A DNA stretch of 64,000 bases from Dermatemys mawii (lineage: Eukaryota; Chordata; Testudines; Dermatemydidae): positions 13,869,830 through 13,933,829 of the forward strand of contig ML677386.1 in NCBI GenBank assembly GCA_007922305.1. Reading direction: 5' to 3'. Every line of letters starts with the position of its first letter. Position 1 is the stretch's first letter. The notes below the pieces were generated by a model. It saw nothing but the letters and a program-made list of their open reading frames with translations, was not told the origin of the DNA and did no database searches. A program made the position numbers and the translations under genes. This document shows, piece by piece, positions 34,648-47,800 of the stretch.

Positions 34648-37600
34648 ACTACATAAATGTAAAATTGTATATAGAAAGGAGGCATTGAACATTCTTGAAG
34701 GGCAAGAAGTGCAAATTATGCAACTGTACAATTTGCATATCTATGCATTTTGCTTAGGCATATTTTTCCTTTTCAATTCAAAAAGTGTTTTAATTTTCTC
34801 CTTCTGTTTCCTCATCACAGTATCTGTTTCTTTGCTAGTGATGGGCACGGTGTGAAGGTCAATAAAAATAAGAACTATTATTGGACATTTTAGGTGCCTT
34901 GGAATCCCTGTGAAACTCAAATATAAATACAGCCTGGGCGAAACTCGGACACTGAGGTGGGGAGAGGGGAATGTGCTGTCTTAGCCAAACCATGGAAAAT
35001 ATCAGGTTAACTCTATTACCCTGCAGGAGCCACAGACAGGAGCAGCCCTGAGGTTCCTGCTTGCTTCGTGGGGAGACTTTCTCCTTCCACCTGGGGGTCT
35101 ATTTCACATCCACCAACTCCTCCTGGAGAGCTACTGTCCCAGAGGCCACATCCAGCCTCTTCTCTGTCACTGCTGCTGGTCCTGTCCCTGTTCCTTCAGC
35201 CCTGCTCCTCCTGTGAAAGTGTAAGACACTCACTTCTCTGGTCAGACAGGAAGTTGGGATGAGATGCTCTCTGTCTGTCTACATACTTTTAATCTCTGGT
35301 AGGCTGCTCCAGCCACAGGCTGGAACCACCCAGCAGTGACCACTTGCACTAGGAGCGTTTGTGGGTAGAGCATCCACCTCATATCCTGTTTTAGTCCCTT
35401 GTTTCAGCAGGTGATTGACTCGTGGGCTTCTGACTATGAGAGCGCCTGGAAATCAGGAGCTTTCCAGGCATGAAGGGAAACTCACCAGGCCTCTTCCATA
35501 TTATCACCTCACATTTTAACATGGAGAGGAGGGATATTTTTCTTTCCTCAGTCTTTTTTTCTTGGACTCTATCGTCACAGATATTACTGAATGGAGAATA
35601 AAGCTTCAATGGAGCATAAAACAACCAACTGCTTGAAGCTGGGACAAAATTTCCCACACTGATTCCGTAATTGTCCACGATCAGGATTCTTGCCCCTTTC
35701 TCGGAAGCCTTGTACTATCAGAGACAAGTCATTACAGTAGATGATCTCATCCATTATGACGATTTCTCTTTTCCTGTTATGTCATTATAGCTTCATAAGT
35801 AAAATAGCCCGGAAACTTTGGAATCCACAATGTGAATATCATTTTTGTATGATCTTTTTAATTTGATTTAAGGTTTTTTTCTTATTATTCTTACTATAGA
35901 TGGAACAAATTACTTCCCACTCCCCAGGAAGTTTCTAAAAGAAATTTCAGAGCCAGGAACCAAAGACACGTTAAAGGGAAGGAAGAAGCCAGTGTTGGAA
36001 ATATTTGTTTTGCTCTGTGTATGAAGTGGGGACTCAGTGGCTCCTTTTCAGCTATACTGAATTCTATGGATCTGAGGCCGCAACTCATTGCTTTACAGAT
36101 ATTTATTTTCCTGTGCATCCACTGAGGAAAATTACAGGTGAATGAAAATGACCCACTGATGCTATAGATAATGAGGAGAAAAGCAGTATTTTTGCCTGTA
36201 TTTTTTTCTCTGGTAATGAGTTATGAAAAGTGGCTTAACAGTACAGTTGAAACCTCATGAAGACATGATCTAAAAATGTTTTGAAATTAAAATTGGAGCT
36301 ACGCCAAGTAAATAGCAGATGTAATGAAACTGGTTTTAGGGTCCTGTATCACTCTCCCTATAATGACACAATATGTAACTGGTGGATTTGTGACTGTACA
36401 AAAACCTCAAGTTGGGGCTGGTGGTATAAACAAGAATTTGTGACTTGAAAATGTATTTTCCAGTAGGGATGGACCCAGACTTTTTTTTTATTTTTTTTGG
36501 TTTGAAATGGAACAGTTTTCAATGTTGGATTATAAAGACCAGTATTATAGTTTGTACCAACAAAGGAAACCTTCAGTAACCCTTCTCAAGAGGTATCAGA
36601 ATGACTTTATAAGACTAGACAGACACAACTGCGTGTTTCTGACATGTTGTGAGAACTTGGCAAGGAATGCAGGTTTCCCACCAGAAATTACCACAGAAAT
36701 AATAATAAACCATTGAGCAGAATAAAATAGCTTGCTGAGAGCAACTGAGGACCTGGAAAATCCAATGTAAGAGTTGCCAGAGATGTGAGTGTTGTCTATG
36801 CTTTTGAAACCAGAGAAAATATTTTGTTCTTGCATACAAGTATTTATTAATGATCACATGGATAAAATGGGAACTGAGCCTGGGACTCTATTCTTTAATT
36901 TTGGAGTGGTTATGTTATAAAAGATTCTGTACCGCATCATTGGAGTCTGCACTAGAATAATACAGGAATAGTACTGGCTGCAAATCAAGGCCACAGGGAA
37001 AACCAAAATAACCTGGCTTGCGCTGTAAAAGAGCGGTCTAGCGTACTGTCATTTATGCTATGTCGTGTTACAATGTGTATGACTGAATTAGTTCCTTGTG
37101 AATAAATTATCCAAGGTCTTGGAGAGCCCATGGGGACCAGCAGGGATGGGGATTTGTAAATAAGACATAAGACCATGATGAGTGGTTGCAAGTGCTCTGC
37201 CAAAATATTGTACAGCCAAGTCATGGATAGTATGGTTGAAAAACAGTGGCTCTGGTTATTCAATACATTCTGTGGAGTTTTTTGAACTATACCACGGTGC
37301 CCATTGTGTTCATTTTGAAACCATATGCATTTGCAGAGACTGGCTTCATCTAGATCAGGTTGAGAACCACATTAGCAGTATCAATCGTAAATGCAGTTTA
37401 AAACTACTCTGTTTAGACAAGCCATGCTGAAGCGCTTTTCAGTCCTTTTGAAAACTAGCTCTGCTAACACAGTTCTTGGGCCTGTGCAGATGAGCCCCAG
37501 GTTGGCTGTGGGCTGTCAGTCCTGGAATCCATTACTTCACTTGACAACAGTTAGGCTGCTTGTATAAAGTGACAGCTCCGTATCGTGACCGATTTATTGT

Positions 37601-37666
37601 CTCATTGTTTGCTTGTACTCTCCCATCTCTCTATCCAACTGCTGTCTCCTCTGTTATAATTAGAGT
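34648..37666. other. Intron 1 segment, nothing recognised
   Basis: Mixed composition; the T/A run near 36480-36500 is simple sequence. No coding or repeat call. Confidence 0.45.
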
Positions 37667-37790
37667 TGAAACACTGTGAGGCAAGGACTGCCTTTTTGTT
37701 TTGTATTGGTAAATGCCTAACACAGTGGGCCCCTTGTTTATTACTGGGGCTCCTATTGCTACGGGAATATACTGCTTCTACTGCAGGTAA
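37667..37790 (+). repeat. L2-type LINE 3' tail
   Basis: TGTGAGGCAAGGACTGCC, TAAATGCCTAACACAGTGGG and GGGGCTCCTATTGCTAC match the reptile L2 tail. Confidence 0.6.
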
Positions 37791-38599
37791 TTGGGTAGAA
37801 AATGGTAATTTTTTTTACCCCTTTCTTCAAAATTTGTTTTATAAGGATCTTGACTTCCCATGCTTGGCTCCTATGTGGGCTAAATATATATTTAAAAGTT
37901 TCAAACTCAAGTCTTATTACTCAGCCTCAAATGAAAGGGTTTGAGCCAAAAAGCCTGGAGACCAGCGAGTTAGAGATGAGGTTAGAACATTCATCTGCCG
38001 CCATCTTTACCTTTTCGTAAAGTAGAGCCGATCGATGTGGAATACTATGGTAGGACATTGGTAAAACAAAGAGGGGAAAATTTGCCTTTTTCATTTGAAG
38101 CTTATCATTGCTTTTAGGATAGGCAATAGATGCAGGTGTTGGCTCTTATAGCCTGGAGTACGATACTGAGAGAGATTTTGTAACTGGATGACCAGAAAAT
38201 ACCAGGTAGCACATTAGAGTAAGGAACCACTGTGTGTAGGGGGTTCAAATACCTCTGAATTTAGGCTTTTGATACAATTCACTATGCATTTGGTGTTGAG
38301 AAGAGGATTTAGTCTTCCATTTGTTGTGTAACCAGATTGTGTACAAACTTCGTCATATTATGGGGGCAGGACATGTGCAAAATGTTGTTTAGTGTTAAGA
38401 ATGTATCTGTCAATGAAAATTTAATCTCTTTAAACAAAAATAACCTTGAGAAGACCAAGACCTGGACCAATGTCATACTCTGTCAGCAGAGGATTATTAG
38501 AAACTCTCTAGTGGGAAAGTGCAATAAAATCAGTTCTCTAATCCTTGAATAATGTGTGTAATCTCTCAATTCAGTCCACAGGCAAACAGGAAACTAAAA

Positions 38600-38930
38600 T
38601 GCATGCTTACAAGCATGGGCAGCGGGTATCATAGGCAAGGGCAGGCTGTGCCTCCCTAAACAGTCTAGCATGGCCGCACCCACGCTAGGCCTCTTCCTGC
38701 AGGTCCCAGCGCTCTGCCCTGGCTGGCCCAGGCTGCTTGGGACTGGGCGGCCAGCGTCCTGCAGAGATTTGGGGTGGCTGTCGCTGGGGCCACACCACCC
38801 TGCATGCAAGGGGGAGGGTGCTGGGGCCGTGCCATCCGGCATGGGAGCCAGGGGATGCGGTCGGGATGCGGGGCCTTGGGAACAAGGGGAGAGGGCCGGG
38901 AGCTAGCATCCCCCAATGGCCGGATCACTG
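38600..38930. repeat. GC-rich interspersed repeat fragment
   Basis: Abrupt GC-rich block (GGCAAGGGCAGGCTGTGCCT at its left) in an AT-rich intron. It produces long overlapping frames on both strands that have no protein similarity. Probably an internal piece of a GC-rich hAT-type element; ends not found. Confidence 0.4.
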
Positions 38931-39212
38931 GCCGCCTGTGCTTAGAAGTATGTGCATCTGTGCAGGAATGGACACACCTATGTGAGTGTCTAATAGCCAT
39001 TTTACACTTTGAAAAACTCCCCCCAGCTCCCATAAAAAGTGAATGGAGTTAGGCACCTAACTCCCGATTTGTGCCTTTGAATATCGCTGCCTGAACTGTA
39101 ATTCTAACAGGTATTGTATTTGGCTGACTGGCACAGATTAATTACAAAACTAGGAGGTTTCTTCTTTTCTTTTTTACTTCCTGTTTTTCCCCAAAGTGTT
39201 AAACAAACATTA

Positions 39213-39320
39213 AGGTCCTGATCTTGCAAATAGATAAGCAAGTGTGTATTACATGCATATGAATTTAGGATTTACATTAATCCTAATGGGACTGTGCACA
39301 CACCCAAAATTAAGCCCGTG
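39213..39320. repeat. Half-copy of the palindromic repeat family
   Basis: AAGGTCCTGATCTTGCAAAT and TAATCCTAATGGGACTGTGC follow the left arm and core of the family at 26444; the right arm is lost. Confidence 0.4.
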
Positions 39321-39380
39321 TCAGCAGCATAGAAGTGTACAATTAAGCACTTAATCATTTGACAGTCTTTTTTTTAAAAG

Positions 39381-40177
39381 CAGTAATGGTCATTAATTAC
39401 AAGACTAAAAAAATTAATCACAATTAAGCACACTCTTAAGCAATAATGGAATACCAATTTACATGTATTATATATATTTTGGATGGTTTTTCTACATTTT
39501 ATAATATACTGATTTCAATTACAATGCAGAATACACTTTATATTATTTTTATTGCAAATATTTGCACTGTAAAAATATAAACAAAAGAGAATGCATGTCA
39601 AAGCATAAAGGGGTGTATGAATGTTTAGCATATCTGGCATGTAAATACCTTGCAAAGCTGGCTACAACAGTGCCATGCAAACTCCTGTTCTCACAGCCAA
39701 TGGGAGCTGTGGAGCTAGCGCGTGGGATGTGGCGGGGGCAGCACGCAGAGCTGCCTGCCATGCCTCCATCTAGGAGCAGATGGGACAGGTTGCTTCTTGC
39801 GGGGAGCCACTGAGCTGAGTGCCCCCGCCCCAGATCCGGCAGCCCCCATATTCTCCATCACCCCCATCCTGCTGCCCTGCGCCCCCTCCCACACTCAAAC
39901 TCCTTGCTGGCTCCACGCCAATTGAACTATAAACCTTCAATGAAGACCAGAAATGCCTGTTTATAGAGCTTTCTGGTTGGTGAAGTGCTGGATGGAACAG
40001 CTTTTACTGTATTTGAAAATGTAGAAAAGCATCCAAAATATTTATAATTTAAATTGGGTACTATATTATTGTTTAACAGTGTGATTAAAACTGTGGTTAA
40101 TCATGATTATTTTTTTAATTGAGTGAATTTGTTTTCAGTTAATTGCTTGAGTTAACTGCAATTAATTTACAGCCCTG
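39381..40177 (+). mobile_element. Chimeric, internally deleted hAT transposon (797 bp)
   Basis: Left end CAGTAATGGTCATTAATTAC and right end GTTAACTGCAATTAATTTAC plus AGCCCTG are decayed inverted ends of a reptile hAT with TTAATCGC-rich termini. Flanks TTTAAAAG and CTAAAAAA match at 5 of 8. Bases 39601-39693 encode CKYLAKLATTVPCKLLFS, the hAT dimerisation (hATC) motif with C-terminal LFS. GC-rich foreign sequence (about 39702-39920) follows directly, after which hAT terminal sequence resumes. It cannot make a transposase. Confidence 0.78.
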
Positions 40178-40977
40178 CTAAAAAAATCAAGAAAAACAAA
40201 AGTGAAAGGTGATTGTGCACTATTATTTTTGTCCCCCCAGAATTTCAATGGACTACTACATTTGATATGTTGTTTTAGTTATGCATGCATCTAAGTCTGA
40301 GCAAAAATTATATTATGAGGTATTTGATATAGCATTTGATCATATTAGATTACTGTAATTGAATATTCAATTAATGAGACAAAACCATACATTATTACTT
40401 TATCCACATGTGTAAAATTACCATGCTTATAAGTTTATGCTGTATTTGTGTTTATGAATGGAAACACTCCTTCCTTTTCTTGATGGGGAAGCTGCTGTAG
40501 TATCTTCAGAGTGCCACACAATTCAGGTGTTTTTGCCAGGGAATTTAGGTCAAGCATGCACAGACCCTTGACTGCAATGAATGTAAAAAGGGGACAGAGT
40601 GTAAACTTGGTGAGTGTGAAATAAAGTTACAGATCTATGACAAACTTTGTTTCAAGGGGTTTGGTGAATTGACTTAATCCTACCGACTTTTTCAAATATT
40701 TTGACAGACAGGTATTTTGTAAAATGTCATGCGGGCTTCTTGCACTTACTCGTAGCGTATTATTGCTTAGAATTGTCCTAGGACAGATACAGTGTTGACT
40801 TCTGTAAGATTACTCATAAGAATAAGTTATCCACTGGCATGATTAACAGTTTCACAATCAAGTGCTATTGTTTCTGATCCACTGTAGCTTTCTCCAAAGG
40901 AATTTTGTGAAACAGTGGTTATTGACAAAAGTAGGAATTTGAGAAAAGTTGACTTAAAAACTCCACTCTGCTTTGTT
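40178..40977. other. Intron 1 segment, nothing recognised
   Basis: AT-rich; no feature supported. Confidence 0.5.
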
Positions 40978-41090
40978 CATAAACTCTTTGAGAAAGAAAG
41001 TATCTATCTGTTTTGTACAGCACCTAACACAACAGCATTCCAATGTTCAGGGATTACTGTAATGCAAATAATAAATTACAAAAAAAATCA
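40978..41090 (+). repeat. L2-type LINE 3' tail
   Basis: ATAAACTCTTTGAGAAAG, TTTGTACAGCACCTAACACA and a terminal AATGCAAATAATAAATTAC match the L2 3' end, including the AAT-rich terminus. Confidence 0.6.
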
Positions 41091-41556
41091 AACTTAGCTA
41101 GGCTGATGTGTCCATATTCTTTGACTATGGTAAAATTGGACCATTTATTCCTCTATAACTTTCATCCTTGAAAAATAAAATGTTGGGCATGGAGTCATGA
41201 AAATCCTTACGGATGGCTTTACTATTTTTTTGCACTAATGTTTTTCCTCCCTCCGCCCCCTCATTTATAACTCTTCACTAACAGCAGTTGTGGTTTAGGG
41301 CATTCTGCTGGTGGGAATTAGATTATCATTCCTGGATGCCCTGGAGTGGAACCCATTAAGTACCACGATAATAGTTATAAATTGGAGTACAAATAAATTC
41401 TAATGCAGAACCCAATGAACCAATTAAATTAGGAAATGAAAAAAAAAACTGAGAGCAGAATTGATATGAACAGCAAACCCTAAAAATAATGGCATAAAAA
41501 GAATACATCTAGAATTTGTCTTTTTCTTGGGTCTGGCTATATGGAGCTCGTTCAAC

Positions 41557-43120
41557 CTGGGCCAGATTAACTCTACTGTGGGCCTGTAGTGGGGTGGCTG
41601 TCCCACTCCCCTGCCAAATTGGGCTTTAGCAGGCCAGAATGGCTGCGCAGACAGGCAGCCAATCACAGAGGGTCTGCGGGGAGCCTATCAGAGGCAAGTA
41701 AGAGGCAGCCAATCAAGGCCAGGGCCAGGCTCAGCCCCATATAAAGGCTGCCCAGCAGAGAGGCAGGCAGTCTCTCTCCGGCCTTCAAAGGGTGAGGGTC
41801 TGTCTCTGTGTGAGGAGTCTAGCACCAGGGACAGCGCAGTGCTGGGTAGGCTTGGGGGAGCAGAAGGGAACTCCTGCCCGGTACCTGCCAGGCTTCAGGC
41901 CCTGCTAGAAGGGCCCACTAGGTGCAAAAGAGCTGAAGGGGAAGTGGCCCAGGGCGACGGATGCAAGAGGGGAAAGAAAGAGGACAGGGAGGCTGCCGCC
42001 AAAGGGTCCCTGGGTCAGGACTCAGAATAGAGGGTGGGTCTGGATCCCCTTCCTTCCCCTGTGTGCTACACCTGGCCGCTGAGGCGGCTGTGACAGACTG
42101 CACCAGACCCCTGCCAGGAGGGGTGAGACTTTGGGATGTGGCTGGCTGCTGTGGCAAGGATGAGAAGTGAAAGACTGCTGTCAACCTCTCTTCCCCAGCC
42201 CCAGGAGGGGGCAAGTGTGGACTTGGGAGCACTGCCAGAGGCCAGTGTCCTGAAGAGGATGTAGCAAGCTGAAAGCAGAGCTGGTACAGATGCCAGTGGA
42301 GGGTGAGAGACGGATGGGATATCACCGGCAGAGGGCACTCCAGGACTGTTGCGAGCCAATTCCTGGGTCTAACAGCAGGAGGTGCTGCGGTGGTGAGTCC
42401 CTACTCTGTCACAGGGCCCGAGGCTATTAGATTTTGTGGGGACCCTGTATACAAGTCTTTATCCTAATTTTAAAACAAAATGATCACAGTTGTGGCATCG
42501 AGGCTATTAACGCTATATTAAATTTGCCTTTTAATTAACAGAAACCATTCTGTGGTTACATTTCAATCTTGAAACGTAGAAAATAGTTAATTCAAAATAG
42601 CCTACTTCTTATCTTAGGTCAGCTGTTATATTAGTTTCTTTGTGAGAGGGAGTTTGGGTGCCGGAGGGGATTCTGACTTGGCGCAGAGTGTTGGGGTGCA
42701 AGAGAAGGTGAGGGGTGTGGGCTCTTTGTGCAGGAGGGGATTCTGACCTGGGGTAGGAGTTGGGATGCAGGAAGGGGTGCAAGGTGCAGGCTTCAGCCGG
42801 GAGGTGTTTACCCCAGGTGGCTTCCAGCTGGTGGTGCAGCAGAGCTCAGGCAGCTGCCTGCCTTCATACTGTGGCTCCACTCCACTCCTGGAAGAGGCTG
42901 GCTGCTGGCACACCTCTGCATGCCCTGGAGGGAGGAGGACAGTGTGTCTCCTGCCTCTACCCCACCAGGGTCTGCAGAGACATGCCAGCAGTCAGCCGCT
43001 TCCATGAGCAGGGCCATGGCATGCAGGCAGCCTGCCTAAGCCCTGCTGCAGTGCCCCCACCATCCCCAGCCCAGTGCCCTGGGCTGCAGCCCCTAAAGCC
43101 CCTGCATTAATCCGGCCCTG
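41557..43120. mobile_element. hAT-like element hosting a solo LTR
   Basis: Left CTGGGCCAGATTAACTC and right CATTAATCCGGCCCTG are imperfect inverted ends. Removing the LTR at 41585-42413 rejoins GTGGGCC to CGAGGC cleanly. The right-hand interior (42640-43110) is GC-rich and has a degenerate GTGCAGGAGGGGATTCTG minisatellite, the complement of the type inside the hAT at 12334. The TSD is unclear: GTTCA occurs on both sides, but the exact boundary shifts by two bases. Confidence 0.6.
41585..42413 (+). repeat. Solo LTR, family 1, copy B (829 bp)
   Basis: Starts TGTAGTGGGGTGGCTGTCCC and ends CTCTGTCACA. Perfect 5-bp duplication GGGCC at 41580-41584 and 42414-42418. Promoter-like layout: two CAGCCAATCA boxes (about 41657 and 41706), then TATAAAG at 41740-41746. 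It shares its start and the AGCAGGAGGTGCTGCGGTGG end block with copy A but is 162 bp longer. No internal retroviral genes. Confidence 0.9.
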
Positions 43121-44569
43121 TTCACAGCCATAGTCTTAAACCCTGATTCTGCAGCATGTAGTAAGCAGGTCTCCAGCACACAATGCAGCATTCCGTTTCA
43201 GTAAGGCTCTGTGCAGACACAGCAGACCACAAGCACACTACATGTTTCAGGATTGAGACCCTAGTAAATGCTGTGCTTTGCATATTGTTCAGAAGAACCA
43301 AGCTGAAGCAGTGTTGGGGAGAAGAGGAGGGAATTTTTTTGGCTACCACTTTCCATCTAGGGCAGATATTGTCTAAATGACCATAGTGTCACATGCTGGT
43401 GAATAGTGCTTTTTTATTTTATTGACTATACTACAGGAAAGGAAGACTTTAATTAGGTTCCAATTCCAGAACTAACTAACTAAATCTAATGAATAGAAGG
43501 GTGTTCGTGAGATTTTTCAGCCAAAACTTTTTTGCTAAAAAATGCACATGCAGGCTGATCAAAGCATTTCACTTATTTGTGTCAATTTTGCCAAATTTGG
43601 TCTTTGCTTAAAAAAAAATCTGAAAAATTGAAACATTCAGGCCTTTTAAAACTGCTTGTTTTATGTAGATTTTTTTTATTTGAAAACTTTTTGAAACTTC
43701 AGTCTGACTAAAAATATTCTTAAATTGAAACAAAACAATGTTTTGTTCAACCCAAAATAAATATTTTTTTAATTTCTTGAAACTGTCCATGAACCAAAAA
43801 ATCAGTTACTCTCACAGCTTTAATAATGAATGATTATTTTTTACCCTCTTTATAGCTTCTTCATAGTTGATGATGAATATTTTCAATACCCATAACATCA
43901 TCATCATTCTCCTCTCCCTCCCCTTCACTGGCACTGGAGTGCCAGTTTGAAATCTTTCCAGTATCCAGTAATTCACTCTGACATTTCTCCTCCCTTTCTT
44001 TCAACTTCAGCTGCTAAGGCAGCAGGATTTAAATGCACTGTGGCTTGGTGTTTATTTAATTGATTAATATGCTTGCATAGTATTTGCAATAGAGACACTA
44101 CTTCTGAGATATATCTATATCTATCTCTCAGAATTAAACTAATGTGGCTCTATGGAAAGTTAAAGGTATAACCTTTCGGTTGAGAAGTTTTAGCACCTTC
44201 ATGCTTTGGAGCAAGAACTTGAAATTTGGTAAGGGAGTGCCTAGTAATCAGGGATGTGCCTTTTGCTGACCACTTGAAAATCTGTCCAAATTTGTCTAAA
44301 TTTGCATGTGCATGACTTGTTAACTTGGCTGTTAAATTCTCTGAAGCTTCCTATTACCCTAGGTATGCTCCATCAATCCTTGTTCCTCACTGGACTGCAC
44401 ATGCCCCATCCCCAGAGACTGACTGAGCACATTCCAGTCCAGAGTTGCATGACCGGAGTAGAGCTTTCCTGCAGCTATTTTTCCTATTTGGCAGGGTCTA
44501 CTGCTACACCAGAATTAAAAGCAGAAGTCTCTTCTGTTGACATTCAGGCAGTGAGCAGCAGGAGGAGAA
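43121..44569. other. Intron 1 segment, nothing recognised
   Basis: AT-rich; a TATCTATATC-type simple tract at about 44110-44130. No gene or family call. Confidence 0.45.
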
Positions 44570-44860
44570 GGACATCAAGTGGCACATGCAGAGGGTTGAG
44601 GAACGTGGAAGGAAATCTGTAGGAGCAAGAACCAGGAAGGGAGGACAGGAGGATGAGATAGGAACAAAGGGGAGAAGAGGTAGGAGGACAGGAACTGAGG
44701 ATGGGGGAATATAGGACAGAGACAAACGTTGGGTGGAAGGCAGCTGGGCAAAAGCGGTAGGATTGCAACAGGGTCAGGATAGGGCAGGAGCTGGGGAAGT
44801 GGGAATAGGAGAAAAGGAAAGGGAATGGCTTCAGGGATGGGGACAGGCAGCAAGGTCTGT
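44570..44860. repeat. Purine-rich low-complexity tract
   Basis: About 290 bases dominated by GGA/GAGG/GGGA on the + strand, without a fixed period. The frames seen on the complementary strand (Leu/Pro/Ser-rich) are composition artefacts. Confidence 0.6.
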
Positions 44861-47800
44861 AACCACCAAGGCATGCTATGGTAACAGAATCTCTCTCACA
44901 CGTCCTTTGCTGTCTAACAAATTAGGTGGGTCCTGAAGGGAAAAAAGTAGTATTTGATCATGTAATTAAAGACGCTGTTCCTGCATGGAAAACTTCAGTG
45001 CTGGCGTGTCCTGATTTTTTGAGTGCTTGGCTTTGCAAACTTAATCATCTTTTTAACATGGGCGGGTTTTTTTGGATGCATACAGAAGTATCTTCTCTAT
45101 ACTATAGTAAGGTTATTTCCTATTCCATAAAGGTTTCTATAAGAAAATGTTTTGTTACCTCAGTCAAAGCTAAACATGGTGTGTTCTTGGTTTCAAAACT
45201 TACAGATTGATTGTTGTGTGAACATTTCTAGCCTTACTAACATAATTAAAAATAGACTGGGAACAAAGCTGCACCAATTATAGTTGTTACAGAAGTAAGC
45301 TGTAAACACAAGCATTTGTATCACTCGGTGTGATCCAGCGAACCACTACATGCTTCAGGAATCACTTTCAGGAAAAGTCTGTCCAAAGTACTGAAAGCGG
45401 CTGTGGTTGCAGTGGAAATGTAGTGTAGTGGCACTGAAGCTGGTCAGAGACTCAAGGCTATCTTTGGAATTTGGGCTGCTTAAGTGAGATATTCTAAAGG
45501 TCTGATTTCCCCTCCCTGCTTCCCCCCACCCCCAACCACTCAGAAACACTGAACACAACTTGTATATATTGACTGCTTAGTCCCTTTTGCAAGTCCAAGT
45601 CCAATTGTTTAGGAGAAACTTGGTTACAAATGCATCCAACAATATCACTTACAGCCACATTTTACCATTGTTTAGAAACTATTTTATAACCATAATTGGA
45701 AACAACGAAGCAAAATTTCTGAAGGAATTGGCATTCTATAGCATGCTTTGGGCTAAAATAGTTGCTTTTCCCCCTCTTAGTGCCCCCCCTACCCGCTTTA
45801 CAGTGATGACAGCTCTCATTTTATTGTGAGTCTCGTGGGTATTGCCAACTCCAAGCATTCAAAATTCAACTAACCAGGCTGGGCAGGGAAATTGAGCCAG
45901 ACTAGATGATCCTTGTGGCAGGGACTGCCTATGCATGTCATGAGTGGTGGTGACTGGTGAGCATGTTGCTGGATTTTAATCTATTAATAAAAGTAAACCC
46001 CTTACTGTAAAACTCTTGCCAACCGTGATTCTGGCAGTGCTGTCTTTGATGACCTTTTGGAACACTGTTGTTTGTTCAAACCTCACTAAAGGTGGTACGG
46101 AAGGAAGAGAGTGGAAGAAGATAATGGTAGCAACAGATGATGGAGTGGAGAGCAGCATGATATTTAGCAGGCTCAAGCAAAGACCTGAGCTGGATGACAG
46201 CAGCAACAGCTCGCACACTTAGAGAAGGCTGCAGAATCAAATTCATGGTTCTTGAGCCAAAAATAAATTATTATATGTTGTCTTTTATAGAGTGGACTAT
46301 ATAACTAAATAACCTTTTTGTCCATTATTGCTGCTGTGGGGATTTATAAGACCAGTCTCGGATTTTCTAGTATACCTCTCTTGCTTGAGTTACTACTTTG
46401 CTAGAGGTTGTTGGCAAGATCTGAAGAGCTGAATGGTGATGTAACCTGAAGCGGTACCTGAACTGTCATTGAGTTAGTATCCCTTTCCATCTCAATTTAA
46501 TATTTGAGAGAAAGGGAGTATATTAGATTATAGCCTTAAGTGATATCATGAGAACCAGAAAATCTTCAACAACCTGAAACTCAAAAACATACAAAAAGTA
46601 GAAGCTTGGTTAAATTTAAAGGATGAATGTATTTAAAAAACAAACAGAAGCATGCAAAGACAAATTTAGAAAGCTCCAGGCAAAAAACAAGATTGAATTT
46701 ACCCAGGGACAGGACAAGTAACAAGAAAATATCTTACAAATATATTAGAAGGAAGACGGACAGGGTAGGCCTGTTAGTGCATTTTATTTTATTTTGTCTT
46801 TCTGTCCTCAGCGAGGAATAGCTGGAGTGTTAAATGCCTTTTTAGTTTAAGTTTTCATCAACAAGGGTCGCAATGATCAGACCACTAACACAGTGAACAT
46901 CAGTGTAAATGAGGTAGGATTTGAGGGTAAAATAAGGAAAGAACAAGTTAGGAATTAGACATGTTACATATGAAATACACCCTCGAGTATTTAATGTTTA
47001 AAAGAGATTTTTTTTTAAATGGTGAGTAATTTACCAGTGAATACTAATTTGTTTAAACTGAGTATTGTAGTGAAAGATAAGGAATCAAAAGAGTGTATTA
47101 ATTAATACAATGAAGAGAGACAGCCTTCAAAACTATCAAATCTATTAGATTTGAGAAGTGAACATCAAATCCTACCTAGATTTTTTTTCTTTTTTTCTTT
47201 CATGACATTAAACCACCTGATGTTAGGGATTGTATTCTGATTCTAGGATTGTACACTATTTGTAAAATCTGCCTGGTGAATTTAGAAATCCTTGATATTT
47301 CAGTGTGTGTGAACAAAATGCAAGTTTCAGAAAACTGGGTACCTTTTGCAAAACAGCCTGTGAAAATTTAATTTTGTTTAAAATCATTCTTCACATAGAA
47401 ATGTTTGAAATTTCTTGTGCTCTAATGAGAGAACCACATTTCACTAAAAGCAAACTGCCCTGTAACTCCAAATATTTATTTTAGTAAAACTCTGGAAAAT
47501 GCTTTGATGGCTTTGGCAGGTGTTGGATTGTGATGATTGCCACCATTTTGGCCACAAATTGTCTACACAGCTAGTCCGTGCTAAGACATTCTACTAATGT
47601 TATTGCTCCTGTGTTTCCTCTTCTCCTGCACTTGTTCCAGCCATTTATTATGTCTTGTAAACAGGGACAACCTTAACTTTGGCATTTGCTATTTATCTGT
47701 TTTTAAATGTTTAACCATGCAACTTTTAATCATCTTTTTAGTATATATTTCTGCATTACATGTGAGTATGTAACTCATCTGGTTTTTTTGGATTCTACAT

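Noticed and set aside
34163..34685. Frames on both strands of 76 to 129 codons
   Set aside because: Located within or across the edge of a solo LTR; no retroviral domain.
38665..39052. Overlapping GC-rich frames up to 122 codons
   Set aside because: Pro/Ala/Gly-rich shadows of a repeat fragment; four frames open at once indicates composition, not coding.
41918..42325. 135-codon minus-strand frame
   Set aside because: Within solo LTR copy B and antisense to it.
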